Origin: Candidatus Krumholzibacteriota bacterium
GTDB lineage: Bacteria; Krumholzibacteriota; Krumholzibacteriia; Krumholzibacteriales; Krumholzibacteriaceae
Direction: 5' to 3'
Assembly: GCA_030672805.1 (NCBI GenBank)
Contig: DAOVFR010000004.1
Coordinates: 1-26,028 of the forward strand
Length of the DNA stretch: 26,028 nt
Position numbers and translations under genes: made by a program. Below are positions 7,007 through 14,534 of this stretch, piece after piece (position 1 is the first letter of the stretch; every line of letters starts with the position of its first letter). Under the pieces are notes generated by a model. It saw only the letters and a program-made list of their open reading frames with translations, ran no database searches and was not told the origin of the DNA.

Positions 7007-7264
7007 CTACCTGAACAGGAGGTACCGGACCAGTATGTAGACAGCCGAGATCGCCACGGAGATAAGCATCAGGGGAAAGCCGTAACGGAAGTAATTCTTA
7101 AAATTGAGAGGTGTCTTCGTCTTCTCACTGAATCCCGCGATCACAACGTTTGCCGACGCGCCGACGAGCGTGCCGTTCCCCCCGAGGCAGGCGCCGAGAG
7201 AGAGCGAGGCTCCACCAGAGCGGGAGAGATTCTCCCAGGTAGTAGAGACGGTACGCGGCTTCAT
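7007..7264 (-). pseudogene. C-terminal remnant of an ArsB/NhaD/SLC13-type transporter, frameshifted
   Basis: On the minus strand the last 70 or so residues read GACLGGNGTLVGASANVV, then FKNYFRYGFPLMLISVAISAVY. This is the conserved C-terminal end of the ArsB/NhaD/SLC13 (anion or Na+/H+ antiport) superfamily. The full protein would have 400 or more residues, and the rest is absent: only about 40 bases separate its start from the outer-membrane protein gene. Just upstream, the neighbouring frame reads LPLWWSLAL, which should run directly into GACLGG. Between them are four extra bases inside a CTCTCTCTC run (plus-strand 7196-7204), shifting the frame. The remnant is therefore both truncated and frameshifted, with no plausible start codon context. 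Non-functional in all likelihood. Confidence 0.8.
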
Positions 7265-7298
7265 CCAGTCCCTCCGTGTTGGGGAAGAGGGACGATTC

Positions 7299-8009
7299 CT
7301 ATATCCTGATGCCGGTGAACAGGTAGAAGTACACGCCGCTGTAATTGATCGAGAAATCGGTGAGTCCCGAACCGGTATACTCGTCGAACGTCTGATTGAA
7401 CCTGTCCTTTAGCTCGTCCACCTTCAGCCCCCTGTACCCGAGCTGCATGCCGACCTCGACGGGGAGGAAGAAACCGGTGGCCACTTCTCCGAAGACCTCG
7501 TAGCCGTTATCGTTTCCCTTGAACTCGAGGAGTCTCGAACCGGTGAAGATATTCGTCCCGAAGATAGAGCGAACGTAACATAAGTTGACACCGAGATTGA
7601 GATCGAGCAGCTTCGGGAGTGTGAGCACGTTGAGCACGCCGCCGATGCTGTACACGTCGCACGGCGTCTTGTACGTGATCGATTCGTCGGACATCCGGGG
7701 AGATGTGTCACCCCAGAAATGTTCGTATCCCACCGAGGCGGCGATGCGGTCTATGAACCATATCCGTCCGTGGAGATTCACGTTGATCCCGTTCGCGAGA
7801 TCGTCCATGGCCACGTGGTAATGCTGTCGGACCAGGCCGATATGTGCGTTCAGATCGCTCATCGAGTAGTATCCCATTCCTATTCCGCCGCGCACCGAGA
7901 GACTGAATGGAAACGCGCCGGCGCAACCGGCGGGGATGGCGAGCATCACCGCCACAAGACAGGCCACTGTTCTCTTCACGCCGATCCCACCTTTCTTTCC
8001 CTGGTTCAT
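7299..8009 (-). CDS. outer-membrane beta-barrel protein
   Basis: The 236-residue protein has a signal peptide (VKRTVACLVAVMLAIPAG, cleavage after AGA). Alternating polar/hydrophobic strands follow with many Gly, Tyr and Phe (LSVRGGIGMGYYSM, IAASVGYEHFWGD), and it ends FYLFTGIRI. This is the pattern of a small (about eight-strand) outer-membrane barrel; I cannot assign a subfamily. The start codon overlaps the stop of the aminotransferase gene (ATGA) and has GGAGG six bases upstream. A GTG at 7979 with AAAGGTGGG before it is an alternative that shortens the n-region by ten residues. Co-transcribed with the aminotransferase. The pairing of a cytoplasmic enzyme with a barrel has no obvious functional reason. 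Confidence 0.8.
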   Translation of the reverse strand: MNQGKKGGIGVKRTVACLVAVMLAIPAGCAGAFPFSLSVRGGIGMGYYSMSDLNAHIGLVRQHYHVAMDDLANGINVNLHGRIWFIDRIAASVGYEHFWGDTSPRMSDESITYKTPCDVYSIGGVLNVLTLPKLLDLNLGVNLCYVRSIFGTNIFTGSRLLEFKGNDNGYEVFGEVATGFFLPVEVGMQLGYRGLKVDELKDRFNQTFDEYTGSGLTDFSINYSGVYFYLFTGIRI

Positions 8010-9157
8010 GGGGTGCCTCCGCAGTTTTCAAGGTATCGTTCAAGTCTTCTCATGCCTTCCGCGATCTGCTCGAGCGAGTTGGCGTAGGATATTCTCAGGT
8101 GTCCCTCGCCCCGGCTTCCGAAATCGATGCCGGGTGTAATGGCGACACCCGCTTTCTCCAGTATGTCGAATGCCAGTTCGTACGAGTTTCCGTTGATATG
8201 GCCGGCACCGACGAAGAAGTAGAATGCCCCTTTCGGTTCGACGGCGGTCGCGAGCCCGATCCCGGGAAGGGCGTCGAGAAGGTAGCGCCGCCGCGCGTCG
8301 TACTGTTTTCTCATCTCGTCGATCTCCGGGACCTCATTGGACAGGGCGGTCACACCGGCATGCTGGACGAATGCAGTGGGAGAGATAAAGATGTTCTGGA
8401 GCAGTATCTGGAGCCGGCGCACGCGTTCTTTCGGAGCGATGATATAGCCGAGCCGCCAGCCGGTCATGGCGAACAGCTTTGAAAAACCGTTCAGAACGAA
8501 GGTGTTTCTCGTAAACTCGAGCGACGAATGTTCCTTCTCACCGTACACCAGCCCGTGATAGATCTCATCGCTGATTACGGGCACGCCGAGATTGCATATT
8601 GCCTCTAAGTCCTTGCGGGGCATCACGGTCCCGGTCGGGTTTGAAGGCGAGTTCACGAGAATTGCCTTTGTCCTCGGGCCGATTGCACGTTCCACGTCAC
8701 CCGGTTTCAGCTGAAAGCCGTCTTCTTCCCTCGTGTCGATGAACCGGGGGGTTCCGTTGAGATACCGGATGAAGTTTGGATAGCAGGGGTAGTAAGGATT
8801 CCCGAGGATAATCTCCGTGCCCGCCTCATCGATCAGCGTCGACAGGACGAGCAGGAGCGCGGGCGATGTGCCCATCGTGACGAGAACCTGCTCCCCGGTG
8901 ATGGTGGTGCCATACCTCCCGTTGCTGTAGGCCGCGACGGCGGTCCGGAGTTCCAGGATGCCGCGGCTGTCGGTGTAATGTGTCTTGCCGGCGTTCAATG
9001 CGGCGATTCCGGAATCCACGATGCATTTAGGTGTGGGGAAATCGGGTTCTCCGATCTCGAGGTGCACGATCGATATACCGCGGCGTTCGAGTGATTGAGC
9101 CCGTTCGAGAACATCCATGACGATGAAAGGCTTGATATCGTTGTTGCCCCGGCCCAT
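8006..9157 (-). CDS. PLP-dependent class I/II aminotransferase (aspartate-aminotransferase fold)
   Basis: The 383-residue protein has every hallmark of fold-type I aminotransferases: Asn173 in NSPSNPTG, Asp197 and Tyr200 in SDEIYHG, the Schiff-base Lys227 in NGFSKLFAMTGWRLGY, and the carboxylate-binding Arg355 in LRISYAN. Length and motif order are those of the AspC/PatA-type group. The amino donor cannot be told from sequence. The ATG at 9157 has AAAAGGG eight bases upstream, and the gene has its own promoter (9193-9220). It is the first gene of a two-gene unit with the beta-barrel protein. Confidence 0.95.
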   Translation of the reverse strand: MGRGNNDIKPFIVMDVLERAQSLERRGISIVHLEIGEPDFPTPKCIVDSGIAALNAGKTHYTDSRGILELRTAVAAYSNGRYGTTITGEQVLVTMGTSPALLLVLSTLIDEAGTEIILGNPYYPCYPNFIRYLNGTPRFIDTREEDGFQLKPGDVERAIGPRTKAILVNSPSNPTGTVMPRKDLEAICNLGVPVISDEIYHGLVYGEKEHSSLEFTRNTFVLNGFSKLFAMTGWRLGYIIAPKERVRRLQILLQNIFISPTAFVQHAGVTALSNEVPEIDEMRKQYDARRRYLLDALPGIGLATAVEPKGAFYFFVGAGHINGNSYELAFDILEKAGVAITPGIDFGSRGEGHLRISYANSLEQIAEGMRRLERYLENCGGTP

Positions 9158-9192
9158 GCGAAAACCCTTTTCTGAACGGTAGTTATATGAAC

Positions 9193-9220
9193 AATATACC
9201 CATCGGGATATTTAAGTCAA
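9193..9220 (-). promoter_or_regulatory. sigma-70-type promoter of the aminotransferase operon
   Basis: On the minus strand, TTGACT (9220-9215) and TATATT (9198-9193) are 16 bases apart, with a predicted start near 9186 and a 28-base leader to the ATG at 9157. A second -10 option (TATTGT, 18-base spacer) overlaps it. Sequence match only. Confidence 0.6.
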
Positions 9221-9306
9221 CGTGTTCGTCACACTTATGGGCTGCTGTACCGGGGCGGTGTGATGTAGAATATATCCGGTGTTTACGGAGAAAGGAGGCC
9301 TTCGAT

Positions 9307-9612
9307 ATGGCGATATGTTCCGTTTCGGTCATCCCCGTCGGGACGGGTACGACGAGCGTGAGCCCGTACGTGGCCCGGTGTCACGAGGTGCTCGCGAACG
9401 TCGAGGAGTTGAAGTACCGGCTGACCCCCATGGCGACGATTCTCGAGGGAGACCTTCGGCTTATCCTTAAGGTGATCGAAGAGCTGCACGGGGTGCCGTT
9501 CGAGAGTGGTGCAAAGCGTGTTCTGACAACCGTTATCATAGACGACCGGAAGGACAAGGCATTGACCATGGAAGGGAAGGTAGAGTCGGTCCGCCGGAAG
9601 CTCGGGAAGTAA
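9307..9612 (+). CDS. MTH1187/UPF0045 family thiamine-binding protein
   Basis: The 101-residue protein has the family pattern: SVIPVGTGTTSVSPYVA near the N-terminus, then ELKYRLTPMATILEGDL and VLTTVIIDDRKDK. It is a ferredoxin-like small protein. Members of the MTH1187/YkoF group are reported to bind thiamine or its pyrimidine moiety in the cytoplasm, but the cellular role is unclear. ATG 9307 has a strong AAAGGAGG eight bases before it, so the longer in-frame start at 9187 is rejected. A TAGAAT at 9266-9271 could be its -10, but no good -35 is visible. It converges with pgeF, with only six bases between the stops. Confidence 0.88.
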   Translation: MAICSVSVIPVGTGTTSVSPYVARCHEVLANVEELKYRLTPMATILEGDLRLILKVIEELHGVPFESGAKRVLTTVIIDDRKDKALTMEGKVESVRRKLGK

Positions 9613-9618
9613 CGCTCC

Positions 9619-10383
9619 TTACGCTCTCATGACCGCAAGGGTCCAGTGGCGTCCGGTCCTGCCCGCGTACCTCCGGTGCGAAAAGAAGTGTTCCGGCTCG
9701 CACGAATTGCAATGGCGGGACACATGTATGTTCCGCCTCTGCATCCCGCCGGCGATGAGTTCCCCGATACAGAACCGGCGCAGGTCGAGATGCGGTGTTC
9801 CGTCCCGTACGTGAATCGATGTTTCGGGAAACCCCGACGCGATGCGTGCGTTTACCGGGTAACACCGGCGGCATATCCCGGGTCCGAGAAGGGCGATGGC
9901 AAGGTCGATCTTCACCCTGTATTTCGTCGTGAGCAGACTGATCGCACGGGGGATGATTCCCAGCTTCGCGCCCCGGCGCCCGACGTGAAGCGCCGCGAGC
10001 ACCTTCTCCGGGGGCGAGTAGATAACGAGCGGGTGACAGTCGGCCGTGCTGATCGCCAGCGCCAGTCCACGGGTCTTCGTGATGAAGCCGTCGGTTCCCC
10101 GGTACAGGCCGCCGCGGTTGACGACGGCGATCCTGCTGCCGTGCACTTGGTCTGCCCGTGCCAGCCGGGATAGTGGGATGTGGAGAGATGTCAGGACCCT
10201 GCGCCTGTTTTCCCGCACGTTCCCGGGCCGGTCACCGAGCCCCTCACCGAGATTGAGCGAGTCGAAGGGATGGTCGCTGACGCCTCCCGCTCGCATCGTG
10301 TAGTGAACGTCGAGCTCCGGTGCTATCAAACCGAGCACGGGGAAATGTCCCAGGCCGATCCGGGACCGTGTTGTTTCGTCCAT
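9619..10383 (-). CDS. pgeF: peptidoglycan editing factor PgeF (laccase-domain/DUF152, YfiH family)
   Basis: The 254-residue protein has the three metal-binding motifs of the family: His81 in ADQVHGS, Cys116 in STADCHPL, and His133 in LHVGRRG. Later come GPGICRRCYPV and the C-terminal RYAGRTGRHW. Members remove mis-incorporated amino acids from peptidoglycan precursors; older annotations call them polyphenol oxidases. One oddity is LHVGRRG where the family nearly always has HAGWRG, so the usual Trp is Arg. The start at 10383 has an AAGGACG-like ribosome-binding site. The gene is downstream of the DUF4384 gene on the same strand, but a hairpin lies between them. Confidence 0.9.
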   Translation of the reverse strand: MDETTRSRIGLGHFPVLGLIAPELDVHYTMRAGGVSDHPFDSLNLGEGLGDRPGNVRENRRRVLTSLHIPLSRLARADQVHGSRIAVVNRGGLYRGTDGFITKTRGLALAISTADCHPLVIYSPPEKVLAALHVGRRGAKLGIIPRAISLLTTKYRVKIDLAIALLGPGICRRCYPVNARIASGFPETSIHVRDGTPHLDLRRFCIGELIAGGMQRRNIHVSRHCNSCEPEHFFSHRRYAGRTGRHWTLAVMRA

Positions 10384-10445
10384 CGGTCCGTCCTTGTGCC
10401 GGGTTCCGCCCGTGTGGGGGAATCCGGCGCTGTTGCATCTGTTAA

Positions 10446-10479
10446 GATCAACCGGCCGCCTTCCGGCAGCCGGTTGATC
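10446..10479 (-). terminator. perfect inverted repeat, probable terminator of the DUF4384 gene
   Basis: GATCAACCGGC (10446-10456) and its exact reverse complement (10469-10479) form an 11-base stem with a 12-base loop. It lies 53 bases after the stop of the DUF4384 gene. On the minus strand it is followed only by TTAACAG, so the U-tract is poor. It could stop transcription weakly or protect an mRNA 3' end. Confidence 0.5.
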
Positions 10480-10531
10480 GGGTATCCGTGCGGAATGTTA
10501 CAGCCGTTGTTCCCGGCAGGGGCTGCCGCGG

Positions 10532-12343
10532 TTACCTCTTCCGTCCACTGCTCGAGCCGCCGCTGCTTCGAGAAGAGCGGCTTGATGAGCTTCCCCGAGA
10601 CGAGCCGCGGCCCGATGGGCGGGATGGGGACGAAGACCCGGAGTTAGACGGGCTGCGCCTGGCGGATGGATTCCGGGCAGGTGATGATCGTTTGGACCGC
10701 GGGCTGCTTTTCGAGCTTCCGCTCGACTTGGAGGGCCTCCTGACGGATTTTCCTGATTGGGAACTGCTGTCACTCGATCCCGATTTGCTTCTCGGTTTCG
10801 TTTTCAATCTCCTGGAGGACCTTGTTTCTTTTGAGGGTTTCGTCCGGTCGGTGGTACGGCGTTTCGTATCGCGCCCCTTAAGCGCGTCACGTTTGCCCCT
10901 GTCTTTCCTGATGTCCGCCGGCCGCGTATCTCTCGCATCCCTTGTATGTTTCGCATCGCGTGTGTCACGTGTCCGCCGGGCACGCTGATCGCCGCCGTAG
11001 ATGACGCGTCTCCGGAGTTCCTTCGATCTCCCCGCATCGATTGTTCGCCGGGTCCTGGACAGCCTGCCGGAATCCCCGCGGGAAACCCGTTTTGCCAGTG
11101 AGGACCGCGCAACGACGCGGGAGTCGCGTTCGGTTCTTTGCTTTCTTCCGAGCCGCGAATCCGCGATTGTACGATCCCGGCTGGTCTTGTTAAGTGTCCT
11201 CTTGTAGCTCAGGTTTCTTTTTGTGAGCGAGCGGTCGGCGTAGATATGACGCCTCGAGTAATTGTTGTAGGTATAGTAACAGCCGCAGCAGTCATGCCAG
11301 TAATGATATGCCCAGTAACCGTCGTACGGGTACCACCACGTGTAGAACGGCCGGTGATGATAGTAATAATCACCCCAGTACCATGTAAAGCCAAAGCCCC
11401 AGTACGGGTCCCACATCCACGGGTCACTGTATGTGATGATGTGGTAGCGGTAATAGGGCCAGTAGTAGCGGTGAGGGTAATCGTAGCCGGAATAATAGAT
11501 CGAGAGGTAGATGGTTGCATTATCGTCTTCTTCATCGTCCCAGTCGTCGGTCACACTCTCGGCGTAATTGCTCGATGCGTAGTAATCGATTTCTTCATCT
11601 TCGCCTGCGTGCCTCACGTTGAACAGCGGGCTGTACGGATATTTTAGATCCTCCTCATAGGCGATCTTCTCGATGGTGATCTCGGGGCATTCCATCGCGT
11701 ACGGATCGGTGATCTTGTTCTCACCGTGGCATTTCGCGCAAAGGTATCGCGGATACTCGACCTTGCGGTTGATATAGAAGTAGGTGAAGTCGGTGGCCTG
11801 GATCTGGTTCTCGGCCTCGATCACGATTTCCTCGTCGATCATGTTGAACGCGAGGAACGGGTCCATGTCGATCCTGAACCGTTTCTCGTCCGGCATCTTT
11901 CCGCTCCGCGCGAGAAAATAGAGTTCTTCTTCCTTGATCCGGTCGCGTTCGGTGACCGCCATCGCATGGATATATTCTATCCCCGTTCTGTGTCCCGCTT
12001 CCAAGTAGACGCCGCTGCCGTGCTGCGGCAGGAAATGGACCTTCCCGCCCTTTACACGTACCGGGTTGCCGTCGGCGGGGAACAGGAGTTGGACGTAGCC
12101 CTCGCTGTCGATGTTGTATATGATCACGTACGCATCCCGGTTTACCTGGAATGTGATGCTGATGTCGCGCCCCGGTTTGAAAATAGCACCCTTGCCCCCT
12201 ATGAGACGCACGGACACATCCAGGTTTTCTCCCGTGAAGGAAGCGTTCGATCTGTTCTTCTTGAACTCGACCGAGAGGATGGGTGAAGAGATAAGTAGAA
12301 GACAGAGAAACAACGGAAGGAAGAGCATTAACACGCGTTTCAT
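10532..12343 (-). CDS. exported DUF4384-domain protein with CxxCH motif, Tyr/Trp-rich segment and Arg/Ser-rich tail
   Basis: The 603-residue protein has an N-terminal signal peptide (about residues 1-24). A DUF4384 domain follows at about 40-135, with the typical PGRDISITFQVNRDAYVIIYN, LLFPADGN and KVHFLP elements. At 202-206 is CAKCH, a c-type haem or zinc motif. Residues 278-368 are extremely aromatic: about 27 Tyr and 10 Trp in 91 residues, plus a CCGC cluster. The last 235 residues are basic and low complexity, with roughly 54 Arg and 55 Ser. ATG 12343 is preferred over the GTG at 12352 because GAGG sits at better spacing and the protein then starts MKRVLMLF. DUF4384 is found in bacterial envelope proteins, often beside kinases or caspase-like domains; its role is not settled. 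The tail resembles eukaryotic RS domains in composition only. Function unknown. Confidence 0.75.
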   Translation of the reverse strand: MKRVLMLFLPLFLCLLLISSPILSVEFKKNRSNASFTGENLDVSVRLIGGKGAIFKPGRDISITFQVNRDAYVIIYNIDSEGYVQLLFPADGNPVRVKGGKVHFLPQHGSGVYLEAGHRTGIEYIHAMAVTERDRIKEEELYFLARSGKMPDEKRFRIDMDPFLAFNMIDEEIVIEAENQIQATDFTYFYINRKVEYPRYLCAKCHGENKITDPYAMECPEITIEKIAYEEDLKYPYSPLFNVRHAGEDEEIDYYASSNYAESVTDDWDDEEDDNATIYLSIYYSGYDYPHRYYWPYYRYHIITYSDPWMWDPYWGFGFTWYWGDYYYHHRPFYTWWYPYDGYWAYHYWHDCCGCYYTYNNYSRRHIYADRSLTKRNLSYKRTLNKTSRDRTIADSRLGRKQRTERDSRVVARSSLAKRVSRGDSGRLSRTRRTIDAGRSKELRRRVIYGGDQRARRTRDTRDAKHTRDARDTRPADIRKDRGKRDALKGRDTKRRTTDRTKPSKETRSSRRLKTKPRSKSGSSDSSSQSGKSVRRPSKSSGSSKSSPRSKRSSPARNPSARRSPSNSGSSSPSRPSGRGSSRGSSSSRSSRSSGGSSSGRKR

Positions 12344-12429
12344 GTCACTCACTTCCTCTCAGGGGTGGGTTGCAGGGGACTCACGACACATATCTGATGA
12401 AGCAGGATTAAAAGTATCATCACCCTTAC

Positions 12430-12458
12430 ATTATAATTGCTTTTTCCGCTTTTTACAA
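12430..12458 (-). promoter_or_regulatory. sigma-70-type promoter of the DUF4384 gene
   Basis: On the minus strand TTGTAA (12458-12453) and a perfect TATAAT (12435-12430) are exactly 17 bases apart. Transcription would begin near 12423, about 80 bases before the ATG at 12343. The spacer is A-rich. Confidence 0.65.
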
Positions 12459-12464
12459 GGCATT

Positions 12465-12502
12465 CTCCCGCTTCGGCCGGCTTCGGCCGCTCCCGCTTCG
12501 GC
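12465..12502. repeat. short GC-rich direct repeat (CTCCCGCTTCGGC)
   Basis: CTCCCGCTTCGGC occurs exactly at 12465-12477 and 12490-12502, with a shorter GGCTTCGGCC between them at 12479-12488. The TTCG cores would favour tight hairpins in RNA. It lies just upstream of the DUF4384 promoter. No function can be assigned. Confidence 0.6.
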
Positions 12503-12730
12503 ACCCGCATGTGTCCGCTCCTTCCCGGACAGGACCCTCGCCGGCATAACCTGTCTTGCGGCGGGGCCGGTTCGTCCTGTTTCATACATATATTATACGT
12601 TTCGGGGGTTGTGGGAGTTTCAACGAAATGCCGCTTCCCGTCCCGTAACCTCTGGAATGGATTGAAACTATCTTGACCACCGCAGAGTACAATGCTAATG
12701 TGCCCGGGACGGTCAGAAAGGAGTACAATT

Positions 12731-13474
12731 ATGGGGCTTACGGGATTGCCGTTCTTTCTTCAGGTGGCGGATAGCTTTCCGGAACTCATATCCCACGCGG
12801 GAACACTGGCCAAGTCAGTGTTGATCATCCTGCTCGTACTGTCGGTTGTATCCTGGACGGTCATGGTAGAGAAGTTCAGGTTCTTTCACAGGGCCGCAAA
12901 GCAGTCGAAGAAATTCCTCTCCGTTTTCGACGGGGGAGAGTCTCTCAATTCACTGGCCGGCGAGGTTTCGAAATACATGGAGTGCCCCGAAGCGAGTCTG
13001 GTATCCCTGATTCATTCCGATATAGAAGGCGGAAGCTTGAGGAATCTCGAGTTCCTCGATAATGTGCTCGAATCGAGGATATCCTCGATCGTATCCGATT
13101 GGGAATCGTACCTGATATTCCTTTCCACGACGGCGACGGTATCACCTTTCCTTGGCCTGCTCGGAACGGTATGGGGTATCATGTCATCCTTTCTCAGCAT
13201 GGGCGTACGCGGGTCGGCCAACCTGTACGTGGTCGGTCCCGGTATCGCGGAAGCGCTGATCACGACCATCTTCGGCCTGGGTGCCGCCATTCCTGCAGTA
13301 ATCGGGTACAACTACATACTGAGGCGTATCCGCTGCAGGGAGGAGGAGCTGTCGTCGTTCGCGATGCGGCTGCGCTGCAACATCCTGGATGGGTGTTACC
13401 CCGATATCGGGGGCGGATCCGCCGGCGCCGCGCATGCCCGGGACAACCGCAGCACGGATGCCGGGGTCAAGTGA
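12731..13474 (+). CDS. tolQ: TolQ/ExbB-type proton channel subunit
   Basis: The 247-residue protein has three membrane spans, at about residues 24-45, 127-156 and 172-196, with a cytoplasmic loop after the first. LGLLGTVWGIMSSF in span two and EALITTIFGLGAAIPAV in span three are the TolQ/ExbB/MotA signature. It forms the pentameric channel around TolR and drives TolA using the proton gradient. ATG 12731 has AAAGGAG seven bases upstream; an in-frame start at 12692 adds polar residues and is rejected. Operon context (tolR, tolA, tolB, pal and cpoB follow) makes TolQ more likely than ExbB or MotA. The C-terminal tail is short and low complexity. Confidence 0.93.
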   Translation: MGLTGLPFFLQVADSFPELISHAGTLAKSVLIILLVLSVVSWTVMVEKFRFFHRAAKQSKKFLSVFDGGESLNSLAGEVSKYMECPEASLVSLIHSDIEGGSLRNLEFLDNVLESRISSIVSDWESYLIFLSTTATVSPFLGLLGTVWGIMSSFLSMGVRGSANLYVVGPGIAEALITTIFGLGAAIPAVIGYNYILRRIRCREEELSSFAMRLRCNILDGCYPDIGGGSAGAAHARDNRSTDAGVK

Positions 13475-13488
13475 GGGGAGGAGCATTG

Positions 13489-13887
13489 ATGAAACGCTTA
13501 CGGTATTCGGCTCTGGCTGAAATTAATATCACGAACCTTGTCGATGTCATGATGGTCCTGTTGATAGTGTTTATGCTCACGGCTCCTTTTCTGCAGTCGG
13601 GCGTACGGCTCAACCTCCCGAAGGCCGAGGCGAAGATCATCGAGGAGCAGGAGGGCGTGACGATCTCGATCGACAGGGATGGTGCGATCTTCATCGACAA
13701 GCGCCCTGTTGCTTGGAAGGAATTCTCGGCCGAGCTGCGCAAGGTTATCGAGACCACGGCGCCGAGGGTTTTTCTTCGGGCGGACAAGGATACGAAGTAC
13801 GGTGAGGTTATGCGTGTGATAGCGCGCGTGAAGATGCTCGGTATCGAGGATCTCGGTCTGATCGCCGAGCAGGATGAGGAATCCTGA
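13489..13887 (+). CDS. tolR: TolR/ExbD-type motor subunit
   Basis: The 132-residue protein has a single N-terminal span (residues 15-32, NLVDVMMVLLIVFML) and a periplasmic domain with the ExbD/TolR fold (VTISIDRDGAIFIDKRPV, VFLRADKDTKYGEVM). Asp19 in the span is the conserved proton-carrying residue. The ATG at 13489 follows GGGGAGGA and is 14 bases after tolQ. The frame is open much further upstream inside tolQ, but the early part does not match the family. Confidence 0.93.
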   Translation: MKRLRYSALAEINITNLVDVMMVLLIVFMLTAPFLQSGVRLNLPKAEAKIIEEQEGVTISIDRDGAIFIDKRPVAWKEFSAELRKVIETTAPRVFLRADKDTKYGEVMRVIARVKMLGIEDLGLIAEQDEES

Positions 13888-13907
13888 ACGGGGCGGGGTA
13901 GTGGTGC

Positions 13908-14534
13908 ATGAGATTATCCCTGTTAATATCGATTCTGATTCATGTTCTGATCCTGTTCGGTCTCGTGTACCTCTTCCAGGTTGTTCCCGAGTTGAGGCTT
14001 CCCCGGACCATATACTCGGTCAAGATTCTCAGGCCGCTCATCAAATCGAGCGAGCCGGAGAAGAAAGTGGAAGTGAAAGAAGCCGAACCGGAGGTGAAGA
14101 AACCCGCTCCTGCCAGGCCGAAAAAGAAGAAAGAAAAGAAAAAACCCGAAAAAAAGGTCGAGAAGCAGGCACCGGAGGAAAAACCGCTCGACGTATCGGT
14201 GGAGAAGGCTCAGCAGGAGACTACCGCGATTGCGGTCGAGGGTCCCCGGTTTCCGTTCTCCTACTATCTCGAAGCGATCGAGCGGAAGGTTTCGCGAAAC
14301 TGGTTCTCGGCCGTTTCTTCCGGAAAGGAGGGGCTGACCTGCATCATCTACTTCCGGCTGGGGAGGAACGGGAACGTCGTGGATGTAAGGGTCGAGAGGG
14401 GCTCGGGCAATAATTACTTCGACAGGGCGGCGATCAGGGCCGTAAGGAGTTCAGCGCCGTTTCCCCCGCTCCCCAGGGCATTCAGCGAATCGTACCTGGG
14501 AATTCATTTCACCTTCTTGCAGAGAGACAACTGA
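13908..14534 (+). CDS. tolA: TolA/TonB-like periplasm-spanning linker protein
   Basis: The 208-residue protein has an N-terminal span (residues 4-23), then a Lys/Glu/Pro-rich extension (about 46-95, including PKKKKEKKKPEKKVEK). A C-terminal TonB/TolA domain (115-205) has YLEAIERKVSRNW and FRLGRNGNVVDVRVERGSG, the TonB-family pattern. It transmits motor force from TolQ/R to TolB-Pal. The linker is short compared with enterobacterial TolA and resembles TonB; gene order favours TolA. It starts 20 bases after tolR, and its stop shares one base with the tolB start. Because no tonB gene is visible here, a role with TonB receptors cannot be excluded. Confidence 0.88.
   Translation: MRLSLLISILIHVLILFGLVYLFQVVPELRLPRTIYSVKILRPLIKSSEPEKKVEVKEAEPEVKKPAPARPKKKKEKKKPEKKVEKQAPEEKPLDVSVEKAQQETTAIAVEGPRFPFSYYLEAIERKVSRNWFSAVSSGKEGLTCIIYFRLGRNGNVVDVRVERGSGNNYFDRAAIRAVRSSAPFPPLPRAFSESYLGIHFTFLQRDN

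Larger units (their letters stand above)
12344..12730. other. intergenic region between the divergent DUF4384 and tolQ genes
   Basis: No gene is supported in these 387 bases. They hold the minus-strand promoter (12430-12458), the CTCCCGCTTCGGC repeats (12465-12502) and an AT-rich patch (12583-12600). No strong promoter for tolQ is visible: TTGAAA and TACAAT near 12662-12693 are 20 bases apart, too far for a normal sigma-70 site. Confidence 0.6.

Noticed and set aside
10488..10988. Plus-strand open frame of 166 codons rich in Leu, Arg and Asp opposite the DUF4384 tail
   Set aside because: It is the complement of Arg/Ser codons; the minus-strand gene has signal peptide, domain, ribosome-binding site and promoter.
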